DNA of 64,000 nt from Neoechinorhynchus agilis (GCA_051530055.1 CM121342.1:7750001-7814000); one strand, 5' to 3'; shown: positions 12,085 through 24,074, counted from the first letter of the stretch. Translations and numbers: made by a program. The notes: generated by a model from the sequence alone, not told the origin.

Positions 12085-15000
12085 CAAACTAAAATTTAAT
12101 GATGATATTCAATGCGACACACATACTTTTATTTGTATCGCATGGATCGATACTTAGCGCGCATCGGACACGTTGGTTATTTTTTAACGGCAGTTCATCT
12201 ACGACATGTTTTCGCAACCTGTCGTTGCAGTGGAGGGTGGCATACGGCCACCCAATCATCCTTCGCCTGCCTTTGTTATCCCACCCGTTCCTCCGGATGA
12301 TGTCGTCACGGAACCAATGGATACGGATGGAGACGAAGATAGGAAATCCAACCCTGAAGTCAGTCACCAGTTCCTTCGGGGCACACAACATTTCTTCGGG
12401 AACATACACCAAACTCCGAATAACTCAATCTCTACTCTCTCCCGGAAACCTGTCATCAGCCTTTCGGGAATATCCAACAAAATTCACCCAATGATTTACA
12501 ATATCAGGATCTCCCGATTAAAAATGGCCATTCTCAGTCTCGCTCACAACTAATCCAACCTCGAAATCTTCTACACAACAAATATGTTACGCCATGGCTG
12601 CGTTCTTTGAAAGATGATTATAATCGCATCAAATCCATCTCATATTATGGAGGCACCGTGAACATCTAATTCGTCTCCGATATCTTTATGAAACAATATA
12701 AAGTCTTCCTAAACAGTTACAATGCGGACCCTTCTCTTAAAATTACTGACTCCAGCTATAAGTCAACTTTCATAGTCTCGGGTCTATCTCCGGATATAGA
12801 ACTTGAGGACAGGAAAGCTTTCGAATGCAAATTCGGCTGTGAAGTGGTCTTTTTCCTGAAATCATTGAAAACCGGCAAACCAATCCCACGCGCAGTGGGA
12901 AAAGCTCCAGTTCACATTCGAGAGAAATTGACAACATCCTCTTGTTCCTTCATGTTGATGAAAGTAAAATTCGTAAAGAACAAAATCTCACTCCAAGATA
13001 ATTTTATATTTCCGAGATGTAACCTGTGTCAGAAATGGGGACACTGGGCACAAAAATGCCCCTTCAAGAAAACTGTTTGCGCCTTCTGTGCTGCAGATCA
13101 TCATTCTTCAGCCTGCCCAAAGTCGTCGAGACAATGTGCTAATTGTGGATCAGTTGGTCATTGTGCCTTTGCTAAAACATACCCTACATTTAAGGACTAT
13201 ATTAACTGGGCCTCTAGGGATTCGAACAAGGCGATAGCATCCAGAATGCATACTGCTCAACAGACCAGCGCAGCTCCATATTCATTCAATCTGAGACCTA
13301 CAGTCACGCTATCTGCTCAAACGAGCAATCACATTGCCTCTTCCTATTCAGTGGATACGAAGTTAGAAGAGCTTTCAGAGAACATCATGAGTCTGGTATT
13401 AAAGAAGGATAAACTACGCAATCCAAGGGCTGGAAAAGAGACTTGCAGCACATTTTGAAGCACTTGTAAACTCTATTGACAACAGCCTCTCCGGTCTTCT
13501 TAAAGCTTCATCAATGCAGTTGGATGTTCCTACTAAAAGAGGATGTTTTCATCTCCTTCCTGACAAAACAACTTCAGTAGACTAAGATATCTCTGTCCTC
13601 AATAACGAGAAATTTGTGAGGCAAAAATCATCGAGGAACAAAAACTGATTATTGAGAACGGGAATCACAAAATGATTGCGAAGCCTCATAAGCTTTACTC
13701 CAAACGTAAGAGCAGGGCGCGATGAGCCTCAGGTTAGTGCAGTGGAATGCAGGGGGGGTCGCTAGGTCTATCACAGCTAAAGGCCGAATATAAAGAATGC
13801 GACATACTCCTGTTACAAGAAACAAAATCGATCTACTCGATTTCAGGTCTTCCAAATAGTATGTTTCACCTTCTTAATGACTTTATTTTTTTTATAACAC
13901 CTCCATTCTCTGCCAACTCTCAGGGCCTTTTATCCATTTTTCGCCCATATTTCTTACCTAAAAGGATCTCTGAATACGCTTCCCCGATGATGTCCTATGC
14001 GATTTTTCTTTTAATTATAAGGGTGAGGTTTTATTATTATGTAATATCTATATTAGACCCGGCAAGATTCATCTACTCGAAAGTAAGGCTTGCCTAAAAA
14101 ACATTTTAAACTCAGAGATAGATTTTATCTTTGGAGATTTTAATGACTCATCCCAGAAGTGGCTCAAAGCCGTAATTAGGGCAACCGACTCCCACGACAT
14201 TACCTGGATCTATGCCTTTGGCGGCGAAGTTGTTCCGTAAAGCCATTCACCACCTCTCAAAACTCCCTATTTCGTAGAATTGGACATGACTGCATCATAT
14301 GGGGTTTCGACGAAAACATTTTACTCTGTAAAAAATTCAAGCTTAGCTCCCTTAATATCTTCCTTTTTAATGCGGCTCTGAATTTCTTTTTTATCAGTAA
14401 CAAAATTGCATCTATGGATGAAATCAATAATTTTTTAATTTCTGCTAGTAAAGACTTTCTTACTACGGTCAACCATGTCAAGCGCTCCTATGTAACCCCG
14501 CGCATCCTTTCATTGTATGGTAAGAACTAAATGTGAGCGAAAACCCTAGGTAACCCTTCTGCGGTTCAAATTCTGGTCCAGAGCCCGTCACCAATTAAAC
14601 AAGGATAGAGGATTGATTAAAACACTCCTCCCAAACTCCTCTCTGTGGTGGCGAGTTGTCACTAGGAAGAGATTCATCCCTTGGCAGCATGCGGCCGCAT
14701 CATGGATAAAGACCTCGGGGACCATGGCTGTGGTGAAAACACTCTGTGAATGCCACTCCAATGGTTGTTCAGTGAGCTCCCAGGCAGTCCTCTTACCTCT
14801 TAAATCAAGAAGGTTTGATCGGTAGAGGTCGACGGATAAAACCTCTGACAATGGCTCTTCGATCTGCCTGAAAGCCACTAATGTTCTGAATAAGGTCAAT
14901 ATTGGCAGAATTGCTCAAGCCATGATCTATACCTCCGCTGAGGAATGGGCGCACATAAACCTCTCGAAACGAATTTTCCTGATTAAAAAGAAGGGTAAAA

Positions 15001-16545
15001 AATTTACGGGTGGAGGAGACGTTCGACCGATTTCTATACAAAACTCCGAAAGGGCACTGGCTAAATCTCTTTTACAATTTGCCTTAGACAATGATTGCAT
15101 TGATAAAGAGATGCCATGGATTTTTACCTCGTAAGCCTGTGCATACGGCAATGACTGAAATTTTAGCTAATTTTAATAGAAATCAATGAATATTCCCATT
15201 TCCTTTGACATCTCAAAAGCTTTTGATAACATTAATATTAATTTTATTAGTGAGATCCTCCGTTACTTCCAATTCCCCTATAATTTCATTGCTAGGGTGC
15301 ATAATACTATGGTATCTAAAAAAATTATTTTTTCAAGATGACACATCCCAACAAGTCTACCACCAAACGAAAGGAGTGCCACAGGGATTCCCGCTATCGC
15401 CCATCCTCTTCTGCTTGGCGTCTCAATTTCTTATCCATACCATACTATGATCCTATTAGAGACAAAGGGGGCCTTTTTTGAGCTTGATAAGGATAATAGA
15501 ATTTTCTATCCTGTTCATGGAGTCACCTTTATCACCAATCTTGTTTGTGGTAGCTATGTCCTTTTTATTCAAAAACTTCATGCTTAAAAATGGATCTGAA
15601 ATTTTCGTTTACGCGGACGATATTTCCTTTTTTTATCAGAGAGGTTTCTGAGAAATATCCGAGAGGCAATTAAAAGTTGGCTGCAGAAAATATGAAAACT
15701 ACTGGGGAAAGCTCATCTGGATATAAATCTCCAAAAATGTCTTATTATCCCTAACAACCAGACCAGAGCAACTAATCTTAGAACTTCAACACTTTTATCT
15801 AATTTCAGAGAGTTGCCGAAGGTTTCGAAAAATAGCAAGTTATTAGGACTCCAGGTCCCGTTATTTGGATACCCGATTTACGAGTTGGGAAGGATTCGAA
15901 ATATGTTTTATAAAGCTAAACTCATATTGAAAAGGGGGAAGCGTTTAGGTATAAATGATAAAATGATGATAAATATAGTTAAAACCCTTATTTTGGATAC
16001 TTTTTTTTCATGAGAAGCAGACCGCCAGAACAACGATTAATGATGTTTTTTAAAATCTTCCCGATTGTTAAAAAGATCAAGTTCTTATCAGCGGAATCAA
16101 ATAAGGCATTGAATAAAGATCTGGCGATTTTATTTTTATCCAAAATATGGTTTTATAGCTGTAAATATAAATTCGCAAAACTTGTTTTTAATACACATAA
16201 TCAAATGTGTCTGCAACTAATGAAAGGTAAGTTTGATTCAACTAATTTTAAAGAAATTTTAATCCGAGACTTTCTTAAGAAAAACCTTGATCATTTTTTA
16301 GAATCATTTGTACTCCCCTTCACAAACGGTGAGTTACCTTAACAGATCTTAGGACCATTTATAGGAAATGGAAGTATTCGAAACCAAACACGGCTAAATG
16401 TGCTTATTCTTTGTTTTGATAATTGCCCAGAGACACAAAACTGTGCGCAATAACGACTAAATCTCAAGCAATTGTAGAAAAGGATTGTAATGGAGATTCT
16501 TAGAAAATGAATGATTGTAAATAGTATGAGGTAACAAATAAATAA
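12085..16545 (+). mobile_element. LINE of the Jockey/I type, nearly full length but broken
   Basis: Order on the plus strand: a proline-rich ORF1 start (12,206 on), ORF1 with zinc knuckles (12,688-13,458), an endonuclease opening LRLVQWNAGGV at about 13,725 with LLLQETKSIY at 13,810, and an RT with RPISIQNSERALAKS (15,030), FDISKAFDNI (15,210), GVPQGFPLSPILF (15,380) and the catalytic box YADDISFF (15,610). The RT region is interrupted by frameshifts and stops, so no complete ORF2 remains. The 3' end is near 16,545 (aaataaataagtacag), where tandem unit C resumes. The LINE at 61.0-62.6 kb is a relative (LQETKSIY shared). Confidence 0.85.
12688..13458 (+). CDS. LINE ORF1 protein with CCHC zinc knuckles
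   Basis: A 256-residue open frame. The N-terminal half (about residues 20-110) is an RRM-like region before the knuckles. Three cysteine-rich units follow at about 111-165: CNLCQKWGHWAQKC, CAFCAADHHSSAC and CANCGSVGHCAF, then YPTFKDYI. This arrangement is typical of ORF1 nucleic-acid-binding proteins of Jockey, I and CR1-like LINEs, which package the element RNA. The frame is open at its 5' side across 12,206-12,680 only with interruptions, so the annotated start may be internal. It belongs to the LINE, not to the host. Confidence 0.8.
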   Translation: MKQYKVFLNSYNADPSLKITDSSYKSTFIVSGLSPDIELEDRKAFECKFGCEVVFFLKSLKTGKPIPRAVGKAPVHIREKLTTSSCSFMLMKVKFVKNKISLQDNFIFPRCNLCQKWGHWAQKCPFKKTVCAFCAADHHSSACPKSSRQCANCGSVGHCAFAKTYPTFKDYINWASRDSNKAIASRMHTAQQTSAAPYSFNLRPTVTLSAQTSNHIASSYSVDTKLEELSENIMSLVLKKDKLRNPRAGKETCSTF

Positions 16546-16630
16546 GTACAGTCAAAATTATTCTCTCGACTTTGTTGCTATGGAAATCGTTGAGATGAAA
16601 CGGTCGATTTGATCAAGTTGATATTTTATA

Positions 16631-18838
16631 ATGAATAGTCGTGGTGAAGAAACTAATGGGAGAAAAGGAAAAAGATTGAACCAACGATTGCGAAAACAGC
16701 GGCGTGTCCGATTTTCGAAGCTTAGTTCCCAAAAAGTAAGCTTCTTTTTATGTTACTGAGAGTTTATAATTTCCTGAAATATTAGCAACAATCGTTGCAA
16801 ACTCAGCTAATGAAGGCAACAAAACTCACAAGGAAAAATGCACAACGCGATCGCGACTATTTAAATTTTCTCAACGTTTCAAATAAGCGAAAATACAGAG
16901 AACTCTTGTCAAGAAAAGAGTTTGCCATTGCTGATGAACTCTGTTCTGATGCCAGAGAAATTCTTCGGAAATACAACATTTTTCTGGTGAGTATTTTCAT
17001 ATGTGTTTATTATTTTAAGAACTTGGAGATTCAGACTTCGAGTTTCCTAGAAGCGAAGTTTTTGAGTGAACGGTGGAAGGATGTCCTGAAGGCTGAATCT
17101 GGAGCTTTGGATGATGTTTTTGATGCAGTTTCTAAAATCATTCTTGAAGACGAAGGATACGTAATGGGAGATTTAGAATTGACGAAAAAGATTGATGAAC
17201 AATTCTTAAAGTTTATGGATCAATTGGAAGATCATCAAAGGGTTGGTTACAACGTTGTTTAGAGATTTGTCAAACGGCAGATAATTATCTTATTTAACAA
17301 ATTATTAGAGAAAAGGTCTATAATGGTTTTTATTTGATTCTACAGGTGTATTTTTTAATCAAAAATTCTTCAATTGTGGTGGGAATATCTAGTAAAATTG
17401 ATTTAGATCATACTAGAGACTATTTATTGGGAATATCCATCATTGATGTAGATCGCTATTATAGATAATTCGTCTAGCATTGTTGGGGCAGCCGCTTCTA
17501 CTTATGAAAATTGATAAATTTAGGGTTTTTTGCTAAAATATCAGCCAGAATTGCACAAGCTACTTCGAATCCATTCGAAAGCACACTGCGGACATCTTAG
17601 TAAACTTTTGTGTGAGGAATATGAATATAGGAAGATGGAGAGAAATAAAGCGCTGGCGAAGTTGTGTAATCTGATGGAAAAGGGACTCCGAATATACATT
17701 ACAAACTTAGGCAACTATGAGTCTGAAGCTGACGACAATGCCATACAAAAATTGGAATCCACATTGGCAAGCATCAAAGTTTTAACAGTTGAGATTTTAA
17801 GTACGAGAGTAAAGATTGAATACTAATAAAATAGGTGGAAAATCTTGAGCTAAAAGAGCAAGAAAAGAATCTCGATATTAGGTTGGAAAAATTAAAAAAA
17901 GAGAATTATGAAATACAAAAAAAGAGAAAGATGTTGGCAGGAAACATTTTGAATGCAATTGAAAAGGTGTATTCTACAAATAAGACACTTCCTTTGCCGT
18001 ACTGGCTGGTAAGTCTTCATGAATTTGATTTTTGCTCACCGTTATCGAGCTATGGCCTTCAATGAGCTTTGTCCTAATAATATTGGCCTTTAATTTGAAA
18101 TTAAAATTGAGCGCACGAGTAGCATAAGATTTCTATGTGAATTCTCAGCCAAAAATGTTAAACTGCCGACATTTTAAAACCAAAAATATCTAAAAAAGTT
18201 TAAATTAACGAATATTATTAAAAAGATTAGGATGCGCAAAATATAGGAATTAAATTCGAATTAATATGAGCTTTCATTGATTCTAAATTTAAAGCTGAAA
18301 GTCCTTAGTTTGGGATAAAAGGCAGCTCATCTCGAGTTAAGAAAGGAGTGAGCGCTTTTGAATTCGAAAAACGAATTTCAATTTAGAAAAGCCACTTAAA
18401 GAAAAGATCGGAGAATGTACAAGAGTGGAATATGCCAAGAATCGAAAAATCTAAAGATACTCATAAAAGTGTGGGGAAACGAGATACAAACATGCACTAC
18501 GGAACTGATTTAAAAAGTCAATTCGATGACATTTATACAGACACGATGAAAATTAACATTTCGAACGATGAAGATGTAAATATATTTCTTTTAACTGATT
18601 TAATAATATCTATTTTTTTAGAATTACCATATAGATCGTTTTGCTAAACTCCATGAGTCTTCTAAAGCACATTTTTTGTTGAACCTTTTACAGAAAACAG
18701 AGGATGTAAGAATTTCTAAGGACGAATCAATTTAGATCTCTTTGCATTGTCAAATAGGCTACTGTGGAATTAATGAATGCAATGCGCCAAATGATAGGAT
18801 CGGATGATTTAACAATGAACATGAGCGTAGCAAAATAA
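16631..18838 (+). CDS. nine-exon coiled-coil protein, family not recognised
   Basis: Exons 16631-16735, 16807-16986, 17020-17253, 17346-17447, 17545-17808, 17835-18008, 18387-18575, 18622-18705 and 18758-18838 join to a 470-residue protein. Every junction is GT-AG and every intron falls in phase 0, which supports the model strongly. Introns are short; intron 5 (17809-17834) is only 26 nt with a perfect branch-like TACTAAT, and intron 2 is 33 nt. The protein starts with a very basic stretch (RKGKRLNQRLRKQRRVRF), is mainly helical and charged, and has a likely coiled coil in exon 6 (LKEQEKNLDIRLEKLKKENY). It ends SDDLTMNMSVAK-stop, overlapped by a poly(A)-signal-like aataaa. The C-terminal pattern faintly recalls nexin-dynein regulatory complex proteins, but I do not assign it. 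This is the complete copy; 5' pieces are duplicated at 3751 and 7718. Confidence 0.8.
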
Positions 18839-19625
18839 AACTTTTAATCGTAATCACTGTAAGACTAAAGGGATATCGTTAGCTCATAAACATTATACAT
18901 TCCAATCATTTATGTTGTTTTAGCCATTTCTATTATTTGGACCAAACAGCCTATTCGAATTTTATCTACTTACCCGCATATATGAAAAAAAACGCACAAA
19001 GAAAATGGTTCGCTTTTAATAATCGGTTATGTTACGAAGCTTTTCCACTTTAACTGCATTTTTTTCTTGTTTTGCAACTCTAATTCTAGTTTTCATCTTT
19101 CATAGCGCTCTTCGATCTGTAAAGCGCCGTGTTCATGGGCGGAAGAGGTTGATTCCATCGAAGAATCAGGAATTACGACTTTCCAATTTTTTTTAGAAAA
19201 TCCGCAAAATATTTTGATGGCGAAATCAATGCTGACTTAACAAACAGTCATGACTAAGCAACTTGTATTTTAGAACTGATGATGAACCCGACGAGATTCG
19301 AAACGTCTTTAATAATTATACCATTCAAAGTAATGATTGGGCTCAAAAATGACTGATGGAACAAACTGAATGCTCAGATCGTTTTAATACTGCGACAGTA
19401 ACTTACAGGAATAGGGCATTAGAAATTCTTTTAGAAGAAAATTATGGAAATTTCTGACAACGCTACAATTAAAAGAAAATATGAATTCGGAAATCCAATC
19501 AAAATGCGGATTTCGCCACACCAGGATTTCGGTCAATACCTTATTAAAATTTGAATTGGTTTTTTTGTGACAACAAGAGTTTTCAATAAAAAGAGTTCGA
19601 AAAACATTCACACCACCACTCTGAA
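18839..19625. other. intergenic, no gene seen
   Basis: No convincing gene. It contains a ~60-bp relative of the 34-37 kb satellite at about 19,258-19,316 (see that entry). The rest is AT-rich without recognisable coding similarity. Confidence 0.5.
19258..19316 (+). repeat. isolated satellite-related, hammerhead-like motif
   Basis: The plus strand reads CTGATGATGAACCCGACGAG then ATTCGAAACGTC. It matches the minus strand of the satellite unit at 33.9-37.35 kb. It resembles a hammerhead core (CUGAUGA, a short stem, then GAAAC), with one extra nucleotide before the stem. Confidence 0.55.
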
Positions 19626-19885
19626 TCACTCAGCTGCCGTCCTGGTGTAACGGTCGAAAGGACGGATGCAGCATTCCCTCTCGTTGCACAGCCAGACTAA
19701 TGTTTTGTTGGAGGAATGCTCCTGCCCTCGGATAGCCAATGATTCGTCTGAGCCTCTTGGACAACTGCTTAACCAGGTCCTGCGCCGCGGTAATAAACGA
19801 TCCCAGTGTCTGGACGCCAAAAAGAACGAAATAATGATTTCGTTCCCTGTATTTGGTCTTTTTGCGTTCCTCGGCTAATGGATCT
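19626..19885 (-). mobile_element. LINE C-terminal fragment
   Basis: On the minus strand it encodes KYRERNHYFVLFGVQTLGSF, then LVKQLSKRL, YPRAGAFLQQNISLAVQR. This is the conserved end of a LINE ORF2-type protein that recurs at 24.1 and 49.7 kb. Only the last ~80 codons are present, and the frame shifts just after AVQR. Confidence 0.75.
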
Positions 19886-21158
19886 CATTTTTAAAAAATA
19901 TTACATTTTCTTGATTTTATTCCCACTAAGAAATTTTTTAGGAAGTTCACGAATCCCAACTTAACAAAAAACTTATGGTCCTAAAAGCAAAAACCGCAAT
20001 ATCTGTATTGAAACTTGGAAGGGTTTTTCGGAACTATTTGTGGTTATAGACTTCATAAATGTCGTGAGTCGACAACTGATACGCAGATTTCTATGTGAAG
20101 AACTCCCACACGAACACTTTCCTTAAGCCACGTAAAACGTTCATGTAAGTGAACATTTTCGCACTAAACGTTTCGTCTTTACTCATCCATCTCGTTTTTT
20201 CCACCATACTGGATTTTAATGGACGCATTTGCATTCTCGCGTTACGCTCGTTGAATTTCGAGTAGACTCGTGGATCTGCTAGGGTATATATTTCAGAGGA
20301 GCGTCCCGATTTCTTGAATTTGACTTTTTTAATTATCTACCAATAAAAGCAAAAATCTTTCGAAATAAACACGGGATTTTTTCGTAACGTTCCCTTTGAA
20401 TTTGTTAGAATGTGAACGATCATCCTTCTAAAGTCTTAATAGTCGAATTTCCCAAATGTTTGAATTTGACAAAGATTAGAGTAATTTTTAATAGCGAAAA
20501 TTAATTCACTTTTAAAACTATATAAATTGACTTATTCGATTCATTTTAAGTCTTTGAGTTTGCTTTTCATGAAAATGCAAATATTGTAAAAGGTTAATTT
20601 TTATTATTTATCATTCGTAAGCCAATAAAGAAACGGAAAAAATTTATTTTATTTGATTTGACGAAAGCATTTAAGTTTATTTTTCATAAAGTTCAATTAT
20701 TTTAAAATCCGCATTTTGCACTCTAATAATATTTTTCTCAAAAGATCTGTCGATATAAAAATCCGAAAATTCTTTTATTCAAATTGATTAAAATCTTTTA
20801 GTCTATATTTTATAAACATGTAAACAATTTAGTAAAAAAATTTGATTGTGCATTCAGAGTTGAGCAATCGTACTTTATAAAAATATTGAAACAGATATTC
20901 CCAATAAAAAAAGAAAAATTCCTTCATACGGTTTTACTAAAGTATTTGGGTACGTTTTGCCGAACAATATAAATAATTAAGCAAAAGATAATTTTCGATT
21001 GCTGATTCGCAGTAGAAAGATTTATTTTCCATCATATTTTACAATATACAACTCGATTAGTTTTCAAGGTATAAAGAATTGACACCGGAATTCTAGCAAA
21101 CCTAAATGAATTGGTGGATTGTCGATTGACTTCTCAGCGGCATGTTATCTTTTCCATT
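19886..21158. other. AT-rich intergenic DNA
   Basis: No gene or named repeat recognised. Very AT-rich from about 20,340 on. Confidence 0.5.
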
Positions 21159-21228
21159 TCAGGGCCCTGAAAAGGGAGTAAAACTCTGAAATATCGGTAT
21201 CCAAAATAAACATTTGTTTTCAACCGCG
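21159..21228 (+). repeat. left arm of a distant inverted repeat around PARG
   Basis: The stretch containing gggagtaaaactctgaaat and ending in catttgttttcaaccgc matches 24,462-24,532 in inverted orientation. The shared core forms a short hairpin followed by GAAATATC. Confidence 0.65.
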
Positions 21229-21362
21229 TATAGTGCTCAAATAAGGACAATTGAAAACAAACCGTAATGTTGAATTAACGCAATAGATGAATAATATCAA
21301 ATCAATTTTTTGTTAACTAACGTCCGACGCAAGATTCTCCAGCATTTAACTGTTTCTCTTAG

Positions 21363-22931
21363 ATGGCATACGGCCTAACACAATTCATTAAAACCCTTCC
21401 AGCTAACTTCAACGATGAATACCAATATCTCAACCCCATGTTCCCAAAGCTTGGAAGCACTTTGGCGTTCGATCAAACAACATGGGACATTGATTTGTTT
21501 CACAGGACAAAAACCATAGGATTCAGTATGCGTTACGAAATTTTGACTCCCTGGTCCAATTCAAGCTACTACCAATGGATAGTTCATGAACTAAACACCA
21601 TGAAAGGTAAAATAGTTAGTGGTAACTACAATTCCTCGATTGGTCCGTTATGTACTTACTTTCAAAACGTAACCGTAGAAGGTCATTATCGGGGCGTAGA
21701 TGGGTTAAAAGACGCGGTTGATTTGCTTGTAGAGAACGAAGCGGTTCCTTCGGACGACTATTTTTACACTCGAATAGTTCCGCTTATAGTGGATAGTGCG
21801 CTAGAAGCGACAACATTGTTTGATTCGACTAATAGAATTCCAGCTCTGTATAAATGGTGCGACATTGCATTGACATTGTCCGGTAGACAGTGCCTCTGTC
21901 TGATCTCTCATTGCTTTTTGAACACGTTTGAACGCCTGGGGACATATCGGGTGCATCCATGTCATCCGGAAGCCCCAGAACAACATACGATTTCCCAAAG
22001 TAGAATGAACCCGTTCACGTTTTGGAAAATGATGACAGCTAGTGGACAACCGGAGAAACTTGCTTGTTATCTCGGATACATGGTCCATCAGTTAAAAAAC
22101 ATGGATAAACTTGAGTACGGAGTGACGTTTTACAGAGCTCGAATTCCTCGTTCACCACCATCGATTCTAAAAACTTTTCTCGATCAAAGTCCAGGAATTA
22201 GTAGAACAGCCGTAACCACAAAACTTTTGACTGATGATTTCGCAACCTGTCTTCAAGTCGATTTCGCAGATGAATACGTCGGAGGAGAATCACTAAGATA
22301 CGATATGGCACAAGAAGAAGTTATTTTCTGCCTAAGACCAGAACTTCTAGTTTCAATGCTGTTTACTACACGACTTCAAGACCGAGAAGCCCTTCAAATG
22401 ACTGGAGCAAGGATCTTTAATGATACTGATGGATATTCGGATAAATTCGAGTACACGGGCCCCAACCTTGAAGATGTACCAATGGATGGAAAAAGACGAT
22501 TCACAAGTAACATCACAGCAATCGATGCTATACATTTCCAGGCTAATAATGTAAACGAACAATACGACATGGCCAATATAGATCGCGAAATATTGAAAGC
22601 TGTGGTTGGGTTCGCACATTCAAGTCGTTTCCAGAATACTTGGACAAATGCTATTAGCACCGGTAAATGGGGTTCTGGAATATTTAATGCCAACCTTGAA
22701 CTTAAATTTGTTATTCAACTATTGGCGGCTTCTATTACCGGTCGTCATCTTATTTACTGTTCGTTCCACGACACTAACTTGTCTCAGAGAATCGCGAATT
22801 TCTGCAATCAAGTTGCCAAAATGAGACCAAAACAAATATATCAGATATTGGAAAATAATGAACTTAACAACTACATATCAGTTTTTGACTTGATCGTCAG
22901 TCATGCAAAATATGGCGGTCATCAATATTAA
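21363..22931 (+). CDS. PARG: poly(ADP-ribose) glycohydrolase
   Basis: A 522-residue intronless frame; the ATG follows directly on ctgtttctcttag, a likely (trans-)splice acceptor. PARG removes poly(ADP-ribose) from proteins after DNA damage by cleaving ribose-ribose bonds. The order of conserved blocks fits the family: an accessory helical part with LSGRQCLCLISHCFLNTF (about 178-195), VDFADEYVGG (about 299-308), QEE at 317-319 holding the catalytic glutamates, FCLRPELLVSMLFTTRL, the TGARIFNDTDGYSDKF block, and TGKWGSGIFNANLELKFVIQ with a C-terminal GRHLIYCSF. The signature is normally GGG-X(6-8)-QEE; here it reads G-G-E with seven residues before QEE, so the third glycine is glutamate. A vertebrate-type long regulatory N-terminus is absent. 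Function as an active hydrolase is likely but the GGE change leaves doubt. Confidence 0.93.
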   Translation: MAYGLTQFIKTLPANFNDEYQYLNPMFPKLGSTLAFDQTTWDIDLFHRTKTIGFSMRYEILTPWSNSSYYQWIVHELNTMKGKIVSGNYNSSIGPLCTYFQNVTVEGHYRGVDGLKDAVDLLVENEAVPSDDYFYTRIVPLIVDSALEATTLFDSTNRIPALYKWCDIALTLSGRQCLCLISHCFLNTFERLGTYRVHPCHPEAPEQHTISQSRMNPFTFWKMMTASGQPEKLACYLGYMVHQLKNMDKLEYGVTFYRARIPRSPPSILKTFLDQSPGISRTAVTTKLLTDDFATCLQVDFADEYVGGESLRYDMAQEEVIFCLRPELLVSMLFTTRLQDREALQMTGARIFNDTDGYSDKFEYTGPNLEDVPMDGKRRFTSNITAIDAIHFQANNVNEQYDMANIDREILKAVVGFAHSSRFQNTWTNAISTGKWGSGIFNANLELKFVIQLLAASITGRHLIYCSFHDTNLSQRIANFCNQVAKMRPKQIYQILENNELNNYISVFDLIVSHAKYGGHQY

Positions 22932-24074
22932 ACTCTCAATGTTTTTTGCTGAAAGTTAATGTAGATTGAATGAGAGTGAAGATCTATTAAAAGGAAAAAC
23001 ACGAAAAACAAAACAAGTAGCGATGAGCATTAATCTTTTTAGAGCGACACTTTTCTTGTGAAGAAAATTGACTATTGGTTGGATCTCTGAAAAAAGAAAA
23101 TGCAAAAAATCATCAATTCGTGATTTCCTTGCTACTGAGCGCATTTCTGCAAGAAATCCCGCTCGGTTTTAAATAACATCCATTTTCTTCGACGAAACAA
23201 TCGGCCAATGGACCTTCATATAGTCACGTCTTACATAAAAATATCGACTATCGTAAAGTAATTTTAACAAGAATTTTTCGGTGAAAATCATAGGCGCCAA
23301 AGGAAACCTTAGAAAATAAGTTGTGTTGAAGCTATAAAAAGATATAAACGTCAACTTGGACGCATTTTGACGGCGACAACCGAAGACCGAGTTTTGTTAG
23401 ACCATCATTCGCTGTATTCAACATTGATTAATTATAAGACATTAAAAATGTGTCGTCAGCATAAGCGAGCTGAGATAATCGATTTCCCCAACCGTGCATT
23501 CCTTATCCAGCTTTTGTAAACCGCTGACAATACAGAGTGTGAACATAAACGAAGATCATCGAGAGAAAATCTTTCAAAATGATAGAATTATGGTGATCAT
23601 AATTCAACGAGGATAAAGCATATGTTATTGCTGCCTTGTAATATTGTCTTCGAGAAAAAGATATTGCTTTCTGTAGTTATATCGCTACAGATTTAACTCT
23701 ATTAATTTATTCCGCTATTTCACATAGAATAATTCAGAAATTTTTCAAAGGTTTATCATCGTTAATTATTAAAAGACGCTAAAATGACAAACCTTGATAA
23801 TGTTGGAATTATCCGACAGGTGAAATATCGGAAATAAATAAGTCCCAATGGAAAATATTTCAATTAAATAAAATATTTCTTTGGTCGCTTTACCACCCCG
23901 CGGAGTTAAATGGATAAAAAATTGTCGATATTTCACATCGGATAATTTAGAAATTTTCCCAAGGTTTATCAATGCCAACTATTTGGTGGATCGTCGACTG
24001 ACTTCTCAACCACATGTCCAAACGTTTATTAATTTAAAGATAATAAAGCACAAAACGTGCAATCACCACCGTCC
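22932..24074. other. intergenic downstream of PARG
   Basis: No gene recognised. A stretch near 23,975-24,010 (tttggtggatcgtcgactga) resembles 21,110-21,140 in the same orientation, so the region shares repeats with the PARG 5' flank. Confidence 0.45.

Noticed and set aside
16631-18838. assignment to a dynein regulatory complex subunit
   Set aside because: Similarity is only in general coiled-coil pattern and one C-terminal stretch; not enough.
18432-18838. a separate small gene starting at the ATG at 18,432
   Set aside because: An acceptor at 18,386 and phase-0 continuity join these exons to the coiled-coil gene.
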